This document shows positions 45,350 through 53,602 of a DNA stretch of 64,000 nucleotides, piece after piece. Source of the stretch: Klebsiella sp. WP3-W18-ESBL-02 (GTDB lineage: Bacteria; Pseudomonadota; Gammaproteobacteria; Enterobacterales; Enterobacteriaceae). The DNA lies in contig NZ_AP021972.1 in assembly GCF_014168815.1 (NCBI RefSeq), forward strand, positions 62,001-126,000. Reading direction: 5' to 3'. Both the position numbers and the translations under genes were made by a program. Below the pieces are notes generated by a model, which did not search any database, was not told the origin of the DNA, and saw only the letters and a list, made by a program, of their open reading frames with translations. How positions within the stretch are numbered: the stretch's first letter is position 1; the number at the start of each line of letters is the position of its first letter.

Positions 45350-46783
45350 ATGAAAACCGCGAATAAAACGAACCTGATGTCCGCGCTGATTGCTCGCCAG
45401 CAGCGTCCGCGGCCGCAGACAACGCCGTTTGTCAGCGTCGTCTGCCCGACCTACAACCGCCGCGAGTTTCTGCCCTATCTGCTCTATATCTGGCAATACC
45501 AGGACTATCCGGCGGACCGGCGCGAGCTGATTATTCTCGATGACTCCGCAAGCAGTAATGCCGATCTTGTTGAGATGATGAGCGATCCGGCGACGCCGAA
45601 CGTGCGCTATATCCACAGCCCGGCGCGCCTGACGCTGGGCAATAAGCGCAATCGGCTCAATGCGCTGGCGAAAGGCGAATACATCATCTGCTTTGATGAC
45701 GATGACTACTATGCGCCGGATAAAATTTCTTATCAGGTGGCGCAGATGCAGGCCAACCGCGCCCCCTTCTCCGGCAGTGACCAGATCTATATCTGGTATA
45801 GCCATCTGGACAAAATTTACCTGACGCACCCGTTCGGCCAATGCCACGCGCTGAACGGCACGTTTGGTTATCACCGTAGTCTGCTGAAAACACACCGCTA
45901 TGACGATGATGCCAGCCGAGCGGAAGAGGACGGTTTTCTCAAAGGGTTTACGACGCCGGTTCAGCAGCTTGATCCGCAGCGGGCCATCCTGTGCATTTCG
46001 CACAGCAGCAATACCTACGACAAAGACTACATCCTGGACACCTCTACGGCCGTGGACCTGACGCTCGATGATTTTGTCAGCGATGCCAATCTGCTGGCGC
46101 ACTATCGCCGTCTGAGTACCGCGCCGCTTAATGCGCAGGTGAACTGGTCGGTGTTTGAGAAGGTGGCCGTTCTTTACGATCCACTGCAGGCATCAGCGCT
46201 GTCCTCACGCTGTGAGGCGCTGCTGGCGCTAGGCGTGCAGGCCGGCCAAATCTGGCCGGTGGCGAAAGTGGCTGATGAACGCCAGACCCACGTTCAGGTC
46301 ATCGCGCAGGCGAAACGGCAGGGCTGGCGGAACGTGGCGCTACTGGATGCCGAACTGCAGTTCGTCAGGAAGGAAAATGCGGTCAACAACATCAACAAGC
46401 TGCTTAATGGCCTGGATCAGCTGGACTGGCAGGTGCTGCTGCTCGGCGGCCGCTATGACAGCTTCCGGCCAACCCAGTCTTTACAAGGGGTGGCGCGAAT
46501 CTATAACGCAGGCTGCGCGTGCGCCTACGCGGTGAATGCGAATTACTACGACACGCTGCTGGACGCCTATCAGGATAAGACGACACACCCTGCCAGCCTT
46601 GATAGCTGCTGGACCACCCTGATGAGCCAGCCATCGCTATGGCTGGGCTTTAGCCCAAGTTTCGCCTTCTTACAGCGTCATTCGGATCCTGCCACCGGCG
46701 AACCGATTGACTGCACCCACTGGTTTTTCCGTAAGCATCGGGAAACCGTGCCCGTGAAAGAGAATGAACATGGAACTGATTGA
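45350..46783 (+). CDS. Glycosyltransferase with GT2 domain and second GT-like domain, probable flagellin modification
   Basis: A 477-residue protein. The N-terminal half (about 25-250) is a GT-A/GT2 domain: SVVCPTYNRREFL and the metal-binding DDDD at 116-119 in CFDDDDYYAPDK. The C-terminal part (about 285-460) looks like a second transferase domain with a GT25-like feel (NVALLDAELQF, where a LEDD-type motif would be expected, and YNAGCACAYAVNANYYDTLL). Start is ATG 45350, with GTG 45347 also possible, just after the lfiJ stop. Lying inside the Flag-2 cluster before flagellin genes, it probably glycosylates flagellin or builds its glycan (inference). Confidence 0.8.
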   Translation: MKTANKTNLMSALIARQQRPRPQTTPFVSVVCPTYNRREFLPYLLYIWQYQDYPADRRELIILDDSASSNADLVEMMSDPATPNVRYIHSPARLTLGNKRNRLNALAKGEYIICFDDDDYYAPDKISYQVAQMQANRAPFSGSDQIYIWYSHLDKIYLTHPFGQCHALNGTFGYHRSLLKTHRYDDDASRAEEDGFLKGFTTPVQQLDPQRAILCISHSSNTYDKDYILDTSTAVDLTLDDFVSDANLLAHYRRLSTAPLNAQVNWSVFEKVAVLYDPLQASALSSRCEALLALGVQAGQIWPVAKVADERQTHVQVIAQAKRQGWRNVALLDAELQFVRKENAVNNINKLLNGLDQLDWQVLLLGGRYDSFRPTQSLQGVARIYNAGCACAYAVNANYYDTLLDAYQDKTTHPASLDSCWTTLMSQPSLWLGFSPSFAFLQRHSDPATGEPIDCTHWFFRKHRETVPVKENEHGTD

Positions 46784-47711
46784 ACATTATCACCCTGAAT
46801 TTGTTTCGCGTTTTGATGCGCGAGAAACGCCCTGCGACTGTCCTGCCTGTCAGCAGGCTGAGGAAGCGTGGCCGCACATTAGCGTGAAGCTGAAAAATCA
46901 GCAGCGCGAGACGCTGGATATCGGCTGTGAAACGGCGGCCAAAGAGATGTTGTTCAACCCGGAAGCCTTCATTCTGCACACTGCGCAGGCTGCGCCGCAG
47001 AGTGATGATCTGCTGAGCGCGTGGAGCGAGGTGCTTAACCAACAGTGCATCAACCTGGCGGTGCATCCGGCGTTGACGCTGGACGTCAGCCTGTACGCCA
47101 TTGGCGTGCTGCTGAGCAAAGCGCAGCAGCATCATGACTGCGGGGAAAGCGACCCGGCGCTGCTGGTGAGCCTGGGCGAGCAGCTGGCTACGCTGGCGGA
47201 ACAAGGCGTACTGGCGCAGCAGTTCGCGATGCTGCCGCCGATCGCGGAAAATCGTATTGCGGCGTTAAAAGCGATGGGCACGATGCGCCTGAATCTGAAC
47301 CTGCCGATGGTTGAGAAAATGGGGATGACGTTGAAGCTGAGCGAGCTGTCGATCATGCAGCCTGCCCGACTGGCAGAGCGTCAGCAGATGCTGGATGCGG
47401 CCTGGTCCACGCTTACGCTGTTTAATCATCAGCCGCATACTCTGCGCAATATTCTTATTTATCAGCTGTATAGCGATATTTTCCCCGGCGTAGGCTGCAC
47501 CAATTACGGCGAAGCGCTGCTGGGTCTGGCGCGCCAGTTCTTCCACATCAAAATGCTGTGCGCTATTCGCGCCGAGCAGGGTGAGCTGACCCAGGACGAC
47601 GTGGCGCTGCTGGTTAGCGCGCTGCGCGGCTGGCAACAGCAGAACCCGCTGACGGCGGAAGAGGGAACCTCTTCCGACTATAGCCTGCTCTGTGGTTTAG
47701 CATTGTTGTAA
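46770..47711 (+). CDS. lafV: LafV-like protein, reduced relative of flagellin lysine-N-methylase FliB
   Basis: A 313-residue protein. The C-terminal region (NILIYQLYSDIFPG to about residue 290) and the CETAAKEMLF block resemble FliB, the [4Fe-4S] flagellin methylase of Salmonella, as I recall it. FliB is longer (about 370-400) and has CxxxCC-type cysteines followed by a second Cys-rich loop. Here only a short CDCPAC cluster (Cys22, 24, 27) is seen and the middle loop is missing. It may methylate lateral flagellin or be a non-catalytic relative. ATG 46770 is used because AAAGAG sits at the right distance; ATG 46764 is possible. Confidence 0.6.
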   Translation: MELIEHYHPEFVSRFDARETPCDCPACQQAEEAWPHISVKLKNQQRETLDIGCETAAKEMLFNPEAFILHTAQAAPQSDDLLSAWSEVLNQQCINLAVHPALTLDVSLYAIGVLLSKAQQHHDCGESDPALLVSLGEQLATLAEQGVLAQQFAMLPPIAENRIAALKAMGTMRLNLNLPMVEKMGMTLKLSELSIMQPARLAERQQMLDAAWSTLTLFNHQPHTLRNILIYQLYSDIFPGVGCTNYGEALLGLARQFFHIKMLCAIRAEQGELTQDDVALLVSALRGWQQQNPLTAEEGTSSDYSLLCGLALL

Positions 47712-47724
47712 TGCCATGCGTCAC

Positions 47725-47746
47725 GATGCCGGGGCATTCCGGCATC
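47725..47746 (+). terminator. Hairpin after lafV-like gene
   Basis: GATGCCGG (47725-47732), loop GGCATT, CCGGCATC (47739-47746). It separates the lafV-like gene from the KpsS-like gene. No clear U-tract, so partial termination is likelier than complete. Confidence 0.5.
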
Positions 47747-47788
47747 TATCGTCCTCGCCTTTGAACGTAACAACCTGATAGGTTCGCC

Positions 47789-48919
47789 ATGGTCATGTTT
47801 TTGATTGAGGGGATCAACTACGCTCAGTTCTTCTCTCGTATTGTTAACGCCCTGCCGGAACAGAAGCAAAAAGACGCGATCTTTGTTTCCCGGGATCGGC
47901 CGATCTGCGAATTCGTGAAGCATCAGCTTCCTCAGTGTCAGGTTATTCAGATTCCGATTTTCACTTCAGCGCCCGTCGAGGCGGCGTTTCGACAATCCAG
48001 TCCTCGGCTGGCCAAACGGCTTGGAAAATCGCTCGAGGAGTGCTTTGAGTATGTTGTGGGTGGCGGTGAACGAGAGGTGTGCTGGCAAGTACTGATGTCA
48101 TGCTTCGTGTTCATTAGTCAGTTTGACCCCGCAACGATTTCGCGTGTTGTGATGTGCAGTGGCTGCGGAATTGGCGCAAAAGCGGCGAAAGCATTCTGTG
48201 AGATGACGTCGATCCCCACGCAGTTTGTAGAGCTGGCGAATCTACCGGACAAGATTTTTGTCGACCCTGAAGGTACCAACGCGCATTCCCGGCTGGCAAT
48301 GACGCCGGAGATTCTCGATCGTTACCCGGCGGTGGATGAGGGTATGCATCAATCCTGGATGGCGCATTACCATACCTTTAAGTCGCGACCGCCACGCCAG
48401 GCTCTGGGAAACGCGCTGGCAGACGTTATTGAGGCAAGTTCTCAGCATAAGGTTCTCAATACCGGGATACCGTATCTTTTTGTTCCGCTCCAGGTTTCAA
48501 CTGATGCGCAGCTGTGGCTGTATTCCGACTTTAAAAATGAAGATGTGATTCGATATGCGTTACATCTTGCAGAACAAAGGGGCTACCACGTGGTGGTCAA
48601 GATTCACCCGGCTGAGCCAAAGCGCGAGGAGGTGCAACATATCGTGCGGCTCCAACAAACGCTGGGCTTTATGTTATCAAATGAACTGACGACTGAACTT
48701 ATCAAGCAATCTGAAGAGGTTGTGACGATTAACTCGACGGTAGGCCTTGAAGGGTTATTACTGCATAAACCGGTCACGGCGATCGGCCATTGTTTCTATA
48801 AAACATTCGATTATGAAAGGTTGAAAAAGTATATCCATCACTACCTTTTTGATGGCGTTGATTTTTTTAGTAATGAACCTATTGCGCGTAATACGGCCAT
48901 CGCGTTTCTGAACCGTTAA
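47789..48919 (+). CDS. KpsS/KpsC-like capsule-type sugar transferase within the flagellar cluster
   Basis: A 376-residue protein with the pattern of the capsule polysaccharide biosynthesis family (Caps_synth; KpsS and KpsC, which transfer Kdo from CMP-Kdo). Key segments: PLQVSTDAQ (233-241), VVVKIHPAEP (268-277), NSTVGLEGLLLHKPV (315-329) and GHCFY (333-337). No other capsule genes are near. Its place among Flag-2 genes suggests transfer of Kdo or another CMP-sugar (for example a nonulosonic acid) to lateral flagellin or its glycan (inference). Codon and base use are more AT-rich than the flanking flagellar genes, a sign of transfer. Its stop overlaps the next start (TAATG). Confidence 0.72.
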   Translation: MVMFLIEGINYAQFFSRIVNALPEQKQKDAIFVSRDRPICEFVKHQLPQCQVIQIPIFTSAPVEAAFRQSSPRLAKRLGKSLEECFEYVVGGGEREVCWQVLMSCFVFISQFDPATISRVVMCSGCGIGAKAAKAFCEMTSIPTQFVELANLPDKIFVDPEGTNAHSRLAMTPEILDRYPAVDEGMHQSWMAHYHTFKSRPPRQALGNALADVIEASSQHKVLNTGIPYLFVPLQVSTDAQLWLYSDFKNEDVIRYALHLAEQRGYHVVVKIHPAEPKREEVQHIVRLQQTLGFMLSNELTTELIKQSEEVVTINSTVGLEGLLLHKPVTAIGHCFYKTFDYERLKKYIHHYLFDGVDFFSNEPIARNTAIAFLNR

Positions 48920-50340
48920 TGCCTGGAGTGAATAATACGATGGGGCAAAACCCGGCGATTGCTGATGAACTGGCTTTCCTGATCGAAATTAAAAATCTGG
49001 CGTTAACGCTATCCAGAAAAAAGGATGATGCGGTTATTGATGCCATTAAACAATGCGTTCTGCTGTACCAGCACTGTATTCCTGAGGGAAAACCTGCGAT
49101 TGATTTTATCGAGCAGTTAATTATCACCGCTGAAAAAGAGGCGACTGATAGTGAGATAATCTCTTTTTCAGAATATTTGTCGACCTTCTGGCAATGGATG
49201 GTACAACGTCGACCATGGGATTTTGTTTATGTTGGTACTCGGCAAAATGTGGCGCTGATAGAGGGTATTCTGGATAAGGAATCCCTGCGCTGTGCGCGGG
49301 TTATCTACACCGATGAGGGCGCAGCGGAAGACTTATTGGCTGTGCCGCCGTTATCTCGTCCAGTACTGCTGGTGGACAATCAGGGTGAGCGCCACGTGGG
49401 CAGCGAAAATGGACTTGGGCTTATCAACATTGAAGCGGCGGCTGCATGCGCTGGTCATCTTGACGGTTTTCTCGGCGTTATCCGTCAGCATATTGATATG
49501 GTCGGGATCCTCAATAACAATCTGCAAAAGCTGAACAGCCATCCTCAATTTAATAAGGCGATCCTCGGTTCGTCTTTTGCATATTACGGCATGCACGATG
49601 CGCTATTGAATAACTCGGTGAATCTATCGATTGCGAGCGGTGATGCAACGTACAATAAAACGTTGGTCGAGCACTGCATTGCTGCGTGCAATGTGCGAGA
49701 TTTCGTCATCGTGACAGGCTTTTTCGAACTCTTTCATGAGCTCTCAAAAGGGGCCAATAGCTATTTTCATTTGGCTTCCTGTTTTTTTAATGAAAATAGT
49801 ATTCCGTATGATTACCGTCGACAATCAGCGTATAAACGGTTCGCCTTTCATTACGCGCGTGAACCGATCGTTGATTTGCTCAATATTGATATTGTTGCAT
49901 GGGCAGCAAAGCGTGAAATTGCGGGGTTACGCCCGCACGTCTCATTAAAACCAGAAAAAAAAATCACTACCACTTCCCATTATAGTCAGGCTCTGGCGCG
50001 TCGTGAGGCTGACTATTTTGCCCAGTTTTATGATCGTGAAGGGGTCGCCGAATACAATAAGCTCATCATCCAGCAGATGGTTGAGCAGGTGAGCGTCGCT
50101 CAAGGGCATATTTATTTCGTTATTCAGCCCTTTACTCCGCAGTACAACGCATTGTTCCATAAGGAGATGCGGCAGCAGACGAAAGCGTTCCTGAGCGCTA
50201 TTGCCGATAATGAATCCGTGTTTTTTATCGACATGTCCGAAGATCGGGATTTTGAGCCAGAGGATTATTCCGATGCGCATCACTTGAACTTTCGCGGTGC
50301 CAGGAAACTGCTGCGTAAGCTGGAATGGCTTCAGCTTTAG
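48919..50340 (+). CDS. SGNH-fold protein, possible acyl-transferase or esterase acting on flagellin glycan
   Basis: A 473-residue soluble protein of unknown exact function. Two features suggest an SGNH/GDSL-type hydrolase fold: LGSSFAYYG (217-224, candidate nucleophile in Gly-Ser-Ser) and a C-terminal DAHHLNFRGA with Asp452 and His455 (the DxxH catalytic pair seen in DltD/AlgX-like proteins). The N-terminal 200 residues are not recognised. It is translationally linked to the KpsS-like gene, so it probably modifies the same sugar (inference). AT-rich like its partner. An ATG at 48940 is an alternative start. Confidence 0.6.
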   Translation: MPGVNNTMGQNPAIADELAFLIEIKNLALTLSRKKDDAVIDAIKQCVLLYQHCIPEGKPAIDFIEQLIITAEKEATDSEIISFSEYLSTFWQWMVQRRPWDFVYVGTRQNVALIEGILDKESLRCARVIYTDEGAAEDLLAVPPLSRPVLLVDNQGERHVGSENGLGLINIEAAAACAGHLDGFLGVIRQHIDMVGILNNNLQKLNSHPQFNKAILGSSFAYYGMHDALLNNSVNLSIASGDATYNKTLVEHCIAACNVRDFVIVTGFFELFHELSKGANSYFHLASCFFNENSIPYDYRRQSAYKRFAFHYAREPIVDLLNIDIVAWAAKREIAGLRPHVSLKPEKKITTTSHYSQALARREADYFAQFYDREGVAEYNKLIIQQMVEQVSVAQGHIYFVIQPFTPQYNALFHKEMRQQTKAFLSAIADNESVFFIDMSEDRDFEPEDYSDAHHLNFRGARKLLRKLEWLQL

Positions 50341-50349
50341 ATCTGCATT

Positions 50350-50382
50350 CGTTGTCTGGCAAGGCGAATTTGCCAGACAACG
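50350..50382. terminator. Strong hairpin between convergent SGNH gene and lfgN
   Basis: CGTTGTCTGGCAA (50350-50362) and TTGCCAGACAACG (50370-50382): a perfect 13-bp stem in the 45-bp gap between convergent genes, well placed as a two-way terminator. Confidence 0.75.
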
Positions 50383-50385
50383 ATC

Positions 50386-50823
50386 CTACCCCTGCTGGTA
50401 CAGCCAATTCTCCGGCGCGCTGGCATTCAGCACATTCCCCAGAATCTCCTGCTGCATATTCATCAACGCGCCGTTGTAGTCGTTGGCAATCTGGCAGTCG
50501 GCGGCCTGCTGCTGCAGCCCTTGCCAGAGGGCAGAAACGGAAGGCTGATGGGTGACGGGGAGGCGGGCGATCAGCGTTTTCATGCCTTCGGTGTTGGGAT
50601 CGATGCCCAGACCGTTCAGATGCTGGTAGCGCTGCTGGCTGCTTTTCGACAGCTGCTGGTACAGCGCCATAATCTGCTCGTTAACCGCGTCCAACGACGC
50701 GGCGTCGCGTGCCACAATATGGTGGCGCTGCTTCTCAAGAAGGGCGGCCAGGGCGGGGTAGCGCTTGCGGTCCTCGGTCATGTCCTGAATCAGTGCTTTA
50801 ACGCGCTGGGCTGCGTGAGTCAT
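50386..50823 (-). CDS. lfgN: Lateral flagellar chaperone FlgN
   Basis: A 145-residue helical protein of FlgN type (chaperone for the hook-filament junction proteins FlgK and FlgL). Helical throughout, with no Cys beyond one in ADCQIAND. AGAGGT precedes the ATG. Three bases after the lfgM stop, the normal flgMN order. Confidence 0.88.
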   Translation of the reverse strand: MTHAAQRVKALIQDMTEDRKRYPALAALLEKQRHHIVARDAASLDAVNEQIMALYQQLSKSSQQRYQHLNGLGIDPNTEGMKTLIARLPVTHQPSVSALWQGLQQQAADCQIANDYNGALMNMQQEILGNVLNASAPENWLYQQG

Positions 50824-50826
50824 AAA

Positions 50827-51099
50827 TTACCTCTGAAAATACTTCTGCATTGCGTCAGTCAGCGCATCAACGTTAACGCTGATTTTGCCGCTGCTGATGG
50901 CCTCTTTCATTTCGGCCACGCGCGCCATGTCCACTTCCGGCAGCGTGCTCAGCTGGGTTTGTGCATCGCCCAGTACGGGATCGATGGCGGCGCTGCGCGT
51001 CACGCTGGAGCCTTCCTGCGCCACGGTGCGGGTTTGTTCCGCGCTGCTTGCTTTATTGATTGCGGTGGTCAGGTTGTACTGTGTCGCGCTAACTTTCAT
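50827..51099 (-). CDS. lfgM: Lateral anti-sigma-28 factor FlgM
   Basis: A 90-residue protein with the FlgM C-terminal pattern: MARVAEMKEAISSGKISVNVDALTDAMQKYF. It would hold the lateral sigma-28 (LafS) until the hook is finished. The lafS gene is not in the window. A 131-bp gap to lfgA contains GC-rich hairpin sequence and a poor sigma-28-like match only. Confidence 0.9.
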   Translation of the reverse strand: MKVSATQYNLTTAINKASSAEQTRTVAQEGSSVTRSAAIDPVLGDAQTQLSTLPEVDMARVAEMKEAISSGKISVNVDALTDAMQKYFQR

Positions 51100-51230
51100 C
51101 GCTTCGCCCTCGTTTTGATTGTTTATTGTGGTTGCGTATGAGCCTTGCCCTGCGGAAGCAGGACTTCCTGCGCCGTTGTCAGTAAAGAGCGGCCTGCGGG
51201 GCCGGTAACTTAAACGGAAGAGGAAGTTTT

Positions 51231-52013
51231 TTACTGCCCGCTGGCGTACACCATGTTCACCACGCCGATATCGGCGACGATGGCGCTGACCACGCGCCCG
51301 CTGCTCTCATTTTTCACCTTAATCATCTCGCCTTTGCGACCCTTCTTCATGGCTTCACCCATGGTACGGGCCTCCACGCCGTTTTGTGACGCCACCATCA
51401 TGACCCGCTGGCCGCGGTCAACCAGCGTCGGCGAATCCAACTGGCTGAGCATAATCGGCTGGCGATCGCGCACGCGGCGTTTGACGGTCATCCCGATAAC
51501 GTCTTCTGGTTTGGTCAGGTAGTCGCCGCGGGTGCTGCTGATGTTGAATTTGCGGATGGCGATACGGTCGGCGGTGATCACCTGGCCGCGATCGAGGGCG
51601 CTGTCGGCGACGATGACCGGCAGATAGATATCCGGTTTGACCGTGACGGCAATATCCCAGCCGCTGGCATCGGCGCAGCGGACGTCAAAACGCAGGCGGT
51701 TGAGGTCGAGACGGTCGCCGCCGGGCAGAGAAACCGCCGGTTCCTGGCGACAGGTTGCGTACTGCGAGGCTTCCGCAGGAATAAACAGGTTCATCTTCGC
51801 CTGATATTCAGGCCACTGACGGCGTTTGGCTTCCTGGCGAACGATGTCGGCCGCGTGGAGCTGGACGGCGACGTAAATTTGCTTGCGGGCGCTGGTGGGG
51901 CGTTCGGCGGCGGGCACACTGCTCGCCAGCGCCAGCAGGAAAAAGCCCGCGAGGAAGCGGAAATCCCGTTTCACACCTGCGCGAAATAAATGAACAAAAA
52001 TATTATAAATCAT
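51231..52013 (-). CDS. lfgA: Lateral flagellar P-ring assembly chaperone FlgA
   Basis: A 260-residue exported protein. The signal peptide is preceded by a longish N-terminal stretch (MIYNIFVHLF...); an internal start is possible. The C-terminal SAF domain (VIVADSALDRGQVITADRI to RVMMVASQNGVEARTMGEA) is typical of FlgA, which helps LfgI build the P ring. Diverges from lfgB by 78 bp. Confidence 0.92.
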   Translation of the reverse strand: MIYNIFVHLFRAGVKRDFRFLAGFFLLALASSVPAAERPTSARKQIYVAVQLHAADIVRQEAKRRQWPEYQAKMNLFIPAEASQYATCRQEPAVSLPGGDRLDLNRLRFDVRCADASGWDIAVTVKPDIYLPVIVADSALDRGQVITADRIAIRKFNISSTRGDYLTKPEDVIGMTVKRRVRDRQPIMLSQLDSPTLVDRGQRVMMVASQNGVEARTMGEAMKKGRKGEMIKVKNESSGRVVSAIVADIGVVNMVYASGQ

Positions 52014-52026
52014 GTAGTTAAAACCT

Positions 52027-52042
52027 TGGCATGAAAATTGCT
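52027..52042 (+). promoter_or_regulatory. Sigma-54 promoter of lfgBCDEFGHIJKL
   Basis: TGGCATGAAAATTGCT: -24 GG at 52028-52029 and -12 GC at 52040-52041, exactly ten bases between them, a nearly perfect RpoN promoter. Predicted start about 52053, 39 bases before lfgB. It is the natural target of LafK. Confidence 0.88.
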
Positions 52043-52091
52043 ATACGAAAGCGCAGATCGAGCAGGTTTTAGTTTCACGAGGGTGTGAATT

Positions 52092-52442
52092 GTGAGTATT
52101 ACTTTTGACAAAGCATTGGGCGTTCATCCACAGGCTGTAGCACTTCGACTTTCCCGAGCAGAGTTGCTGTCAGCCAATCTGGCAAACGTCGATACCCCCA
52201 ACTTCCAGGCTAAAGATATTGATTTTGCCTCTGAGATGCAACGCTCGCGGTCGAGTTTTTCTCAGCAGACGTCAGCGCAGGAGATGTATCGCGTGCCCTA
52301 TCAACCCGCTTCGGACGGGAACACCGTGTCGCTGAACGTTGAGCAGGCCGAGTTTGCGAAGAACACCCAGGACTATCAGATGAGCCTGGCTTTTTTAAAC
52401 ATGAAGTTCACTGGCCTCAAGCAGGCCATTGAAGGTAAGTAA
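52092..52442 (+). CDS. lfgB: Lateral flagellar rod protein FlgB
   Basis: A 116-residue proximal rod protein with the N-terminal SANLANVDTPNFQAKDIDF motif. Starts at GTG 52092, with GAGGGTG upstream. First gene of the large rightward hook-basal-body operon, downstream of the sigma-54 promoter. Confidence 0.94.
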   Translation: MSITFDKALGVHPQAVALRLSRAELLSANLANVDTPNFQAKDIDFASEMQRSRSSFSQQTSAQEMYRVPYQPASDGNTVSLNVEQAEFAKNTQDYQMSLAFLNMKFTGLKQAIEGK

Positions 52443-52465
52443 ACCAACGCAGGTAACCACGGATT

Positions 52466-52891
52466 ATGGCTTTTTCGGATATCTATCGCGTGTCGGGATC
52501 GGCGATGACGGCGCAAACCGTTCGTCTTAACACCATCGCCAGTAACCTCGCTAACGCGGAAACCGCCTCTGCGACCGAAGACGGCACCTATAAAGCGCGC
52601 CGCCCGGTTTTTGCAGCGGTTTATAAAAATGATGAGTTGATGCAAAGCCGCGCGCTGACCGGCGCGCGCGTGCAGGTGATGGACGTTATCGAAACCGGCA
52701 GTGCGGTACAGCGTTACGAGCCACATAACCCGATGGCCAGCACCGACGGTTACGTCTACTACCCGGACGTCAACGTGGTGGAAGAGATGGCCGACATGAT
52801 GTCCGCGTCGCGTGGTTTTGAAACCAACGTCGACGTGCTGAACAGCGTTAAAAGCATGCAGCAAAGCCTGCTGCGACTGGGAGAAGCATAA
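52466..52891 (+). CDS. lfgC: Lateral flagellar rod protein FlgC
   Basis: A 141-residue rod protein: N-terminal TVRLNTIASNLANAETASA and C-terminal MADMMSASRGFETNVDVLNSVKSM, as in FlgC. Confidence 0.95.
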   Translation: MAFSDIYRVSGSAMTAQTVRLNTIASNLANAETASATEDGTYKARRPVFAAVYKNDELMQSRALTGARVQVMDVIETGSAVQRYEPHNPMASTDGYVYYPDVNVVEEMADMMSASRGFETNVDVLNSVKSMQQSLLRLGEA

Positions 52892-52893
52892 CG

Positions 52894-53568
52894 ATGAACG
52901 TAGATAGCGCCTACACCGACAGCCGCGCGTCCAGCAGTACGGACGGCGTCGTCAGCAGCAATACCGCTTCCGGCATGAATACCATGTTTATGCAGCTGCT
53001 GGTGGCGCAGATCCAGAATCAGGATCCGCTGAACCCCACTGACGGCACCGAGTACGTCAGCCAGCTGGCGCAGCTCACCCAGGTGCAGTCGATGGAAACC
53101 ATGTCGCAGCTGATGGCCAACAGCTCCGTGCTGATGGACAACCTGCAGACTCTCACCACCGGCAATCTGGTCGGGCAGCACGTGATGGTGCAGACCGGCT
53201 CGATTGAAAGCGACGGCGAAACGGTCCTCGACGGCCGTCTGACCCTGGAGCACGCCGCCAACGTGGTGACGGTGATCGTGAAAGACTCTGCCGGCGTGGA
53301 GCACAAGATTGAGCTGGGCAAACAGGAAGCGGGCCAGGTGGACTTTACCATCGACCCGGAAGAACTGGGCCTGAGCGAGGGGAAATACACCCTGAGCGTG
53401 GTGACCGATACCGGCGAAGAGAACGTGCCGATTGAAGTCGGCGGCGTGGTCAGCAACGTGCGCATTCCGCTCGACGGCAGCTCGACCGTACTGAACATCA
53501 ACGGTCTGGGCGAGATTGCCTACAACAACATTACCCAGTTTGGCACCACCGCAAAAAATACAGCCTGA
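52894..53568 (+). CDS. lfgD: Lateral flagellar hook cap FlgD
   Basis: A 224-residue hook scaffold protein. N-terminal FMQLLVAQIQNQDPLNPTDGTEYVSQLAQLTQVQSME is diagnostic; FnIII-like and Tudor-like C-terminal parts follow. Two bases after lfgC. Confidence 0.95.
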   Translation: MNVDSAYTDSRASSSTDGVVSSNTASGMNTMFMQLLVAQIQNQDPLNPTDGTEYVSQLAQLTQVQSMETMSQLMANSSVLMDNLQTLTTGNLVGQHVMVQTGSIESDGETVLDGRLTLEHAANVVTVIVKDSAGVEHKIELGKQEAGQVDFTIDPEELGLSEGKYTLSVVTDTGEENVPIEVGGVVSNVRIPLDGSSTVLNINGLGEIAYNNITQFGTTAKNTA

Positions 53569-53602
53569 AGTGAATCAGGCAGCGAATTAAACAGGAACGA
53601 TT

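Noticed and set aside
45173..46102. 309-codon open frame on the - strand
   Set aside because: Antisense to the glycosyltransferase gene with its intact DDDD motif; Arg/Val-rich shadow translation.
51100..51230. Possible sigma-28 promoter for lfgM
   Set aside because: The best match (TAAGTTAC...GCCGCTCT, leftward) departs from TAAAGTTT-N11-GCCGATAA at several positions and overlaps a GC-rich hairpin.
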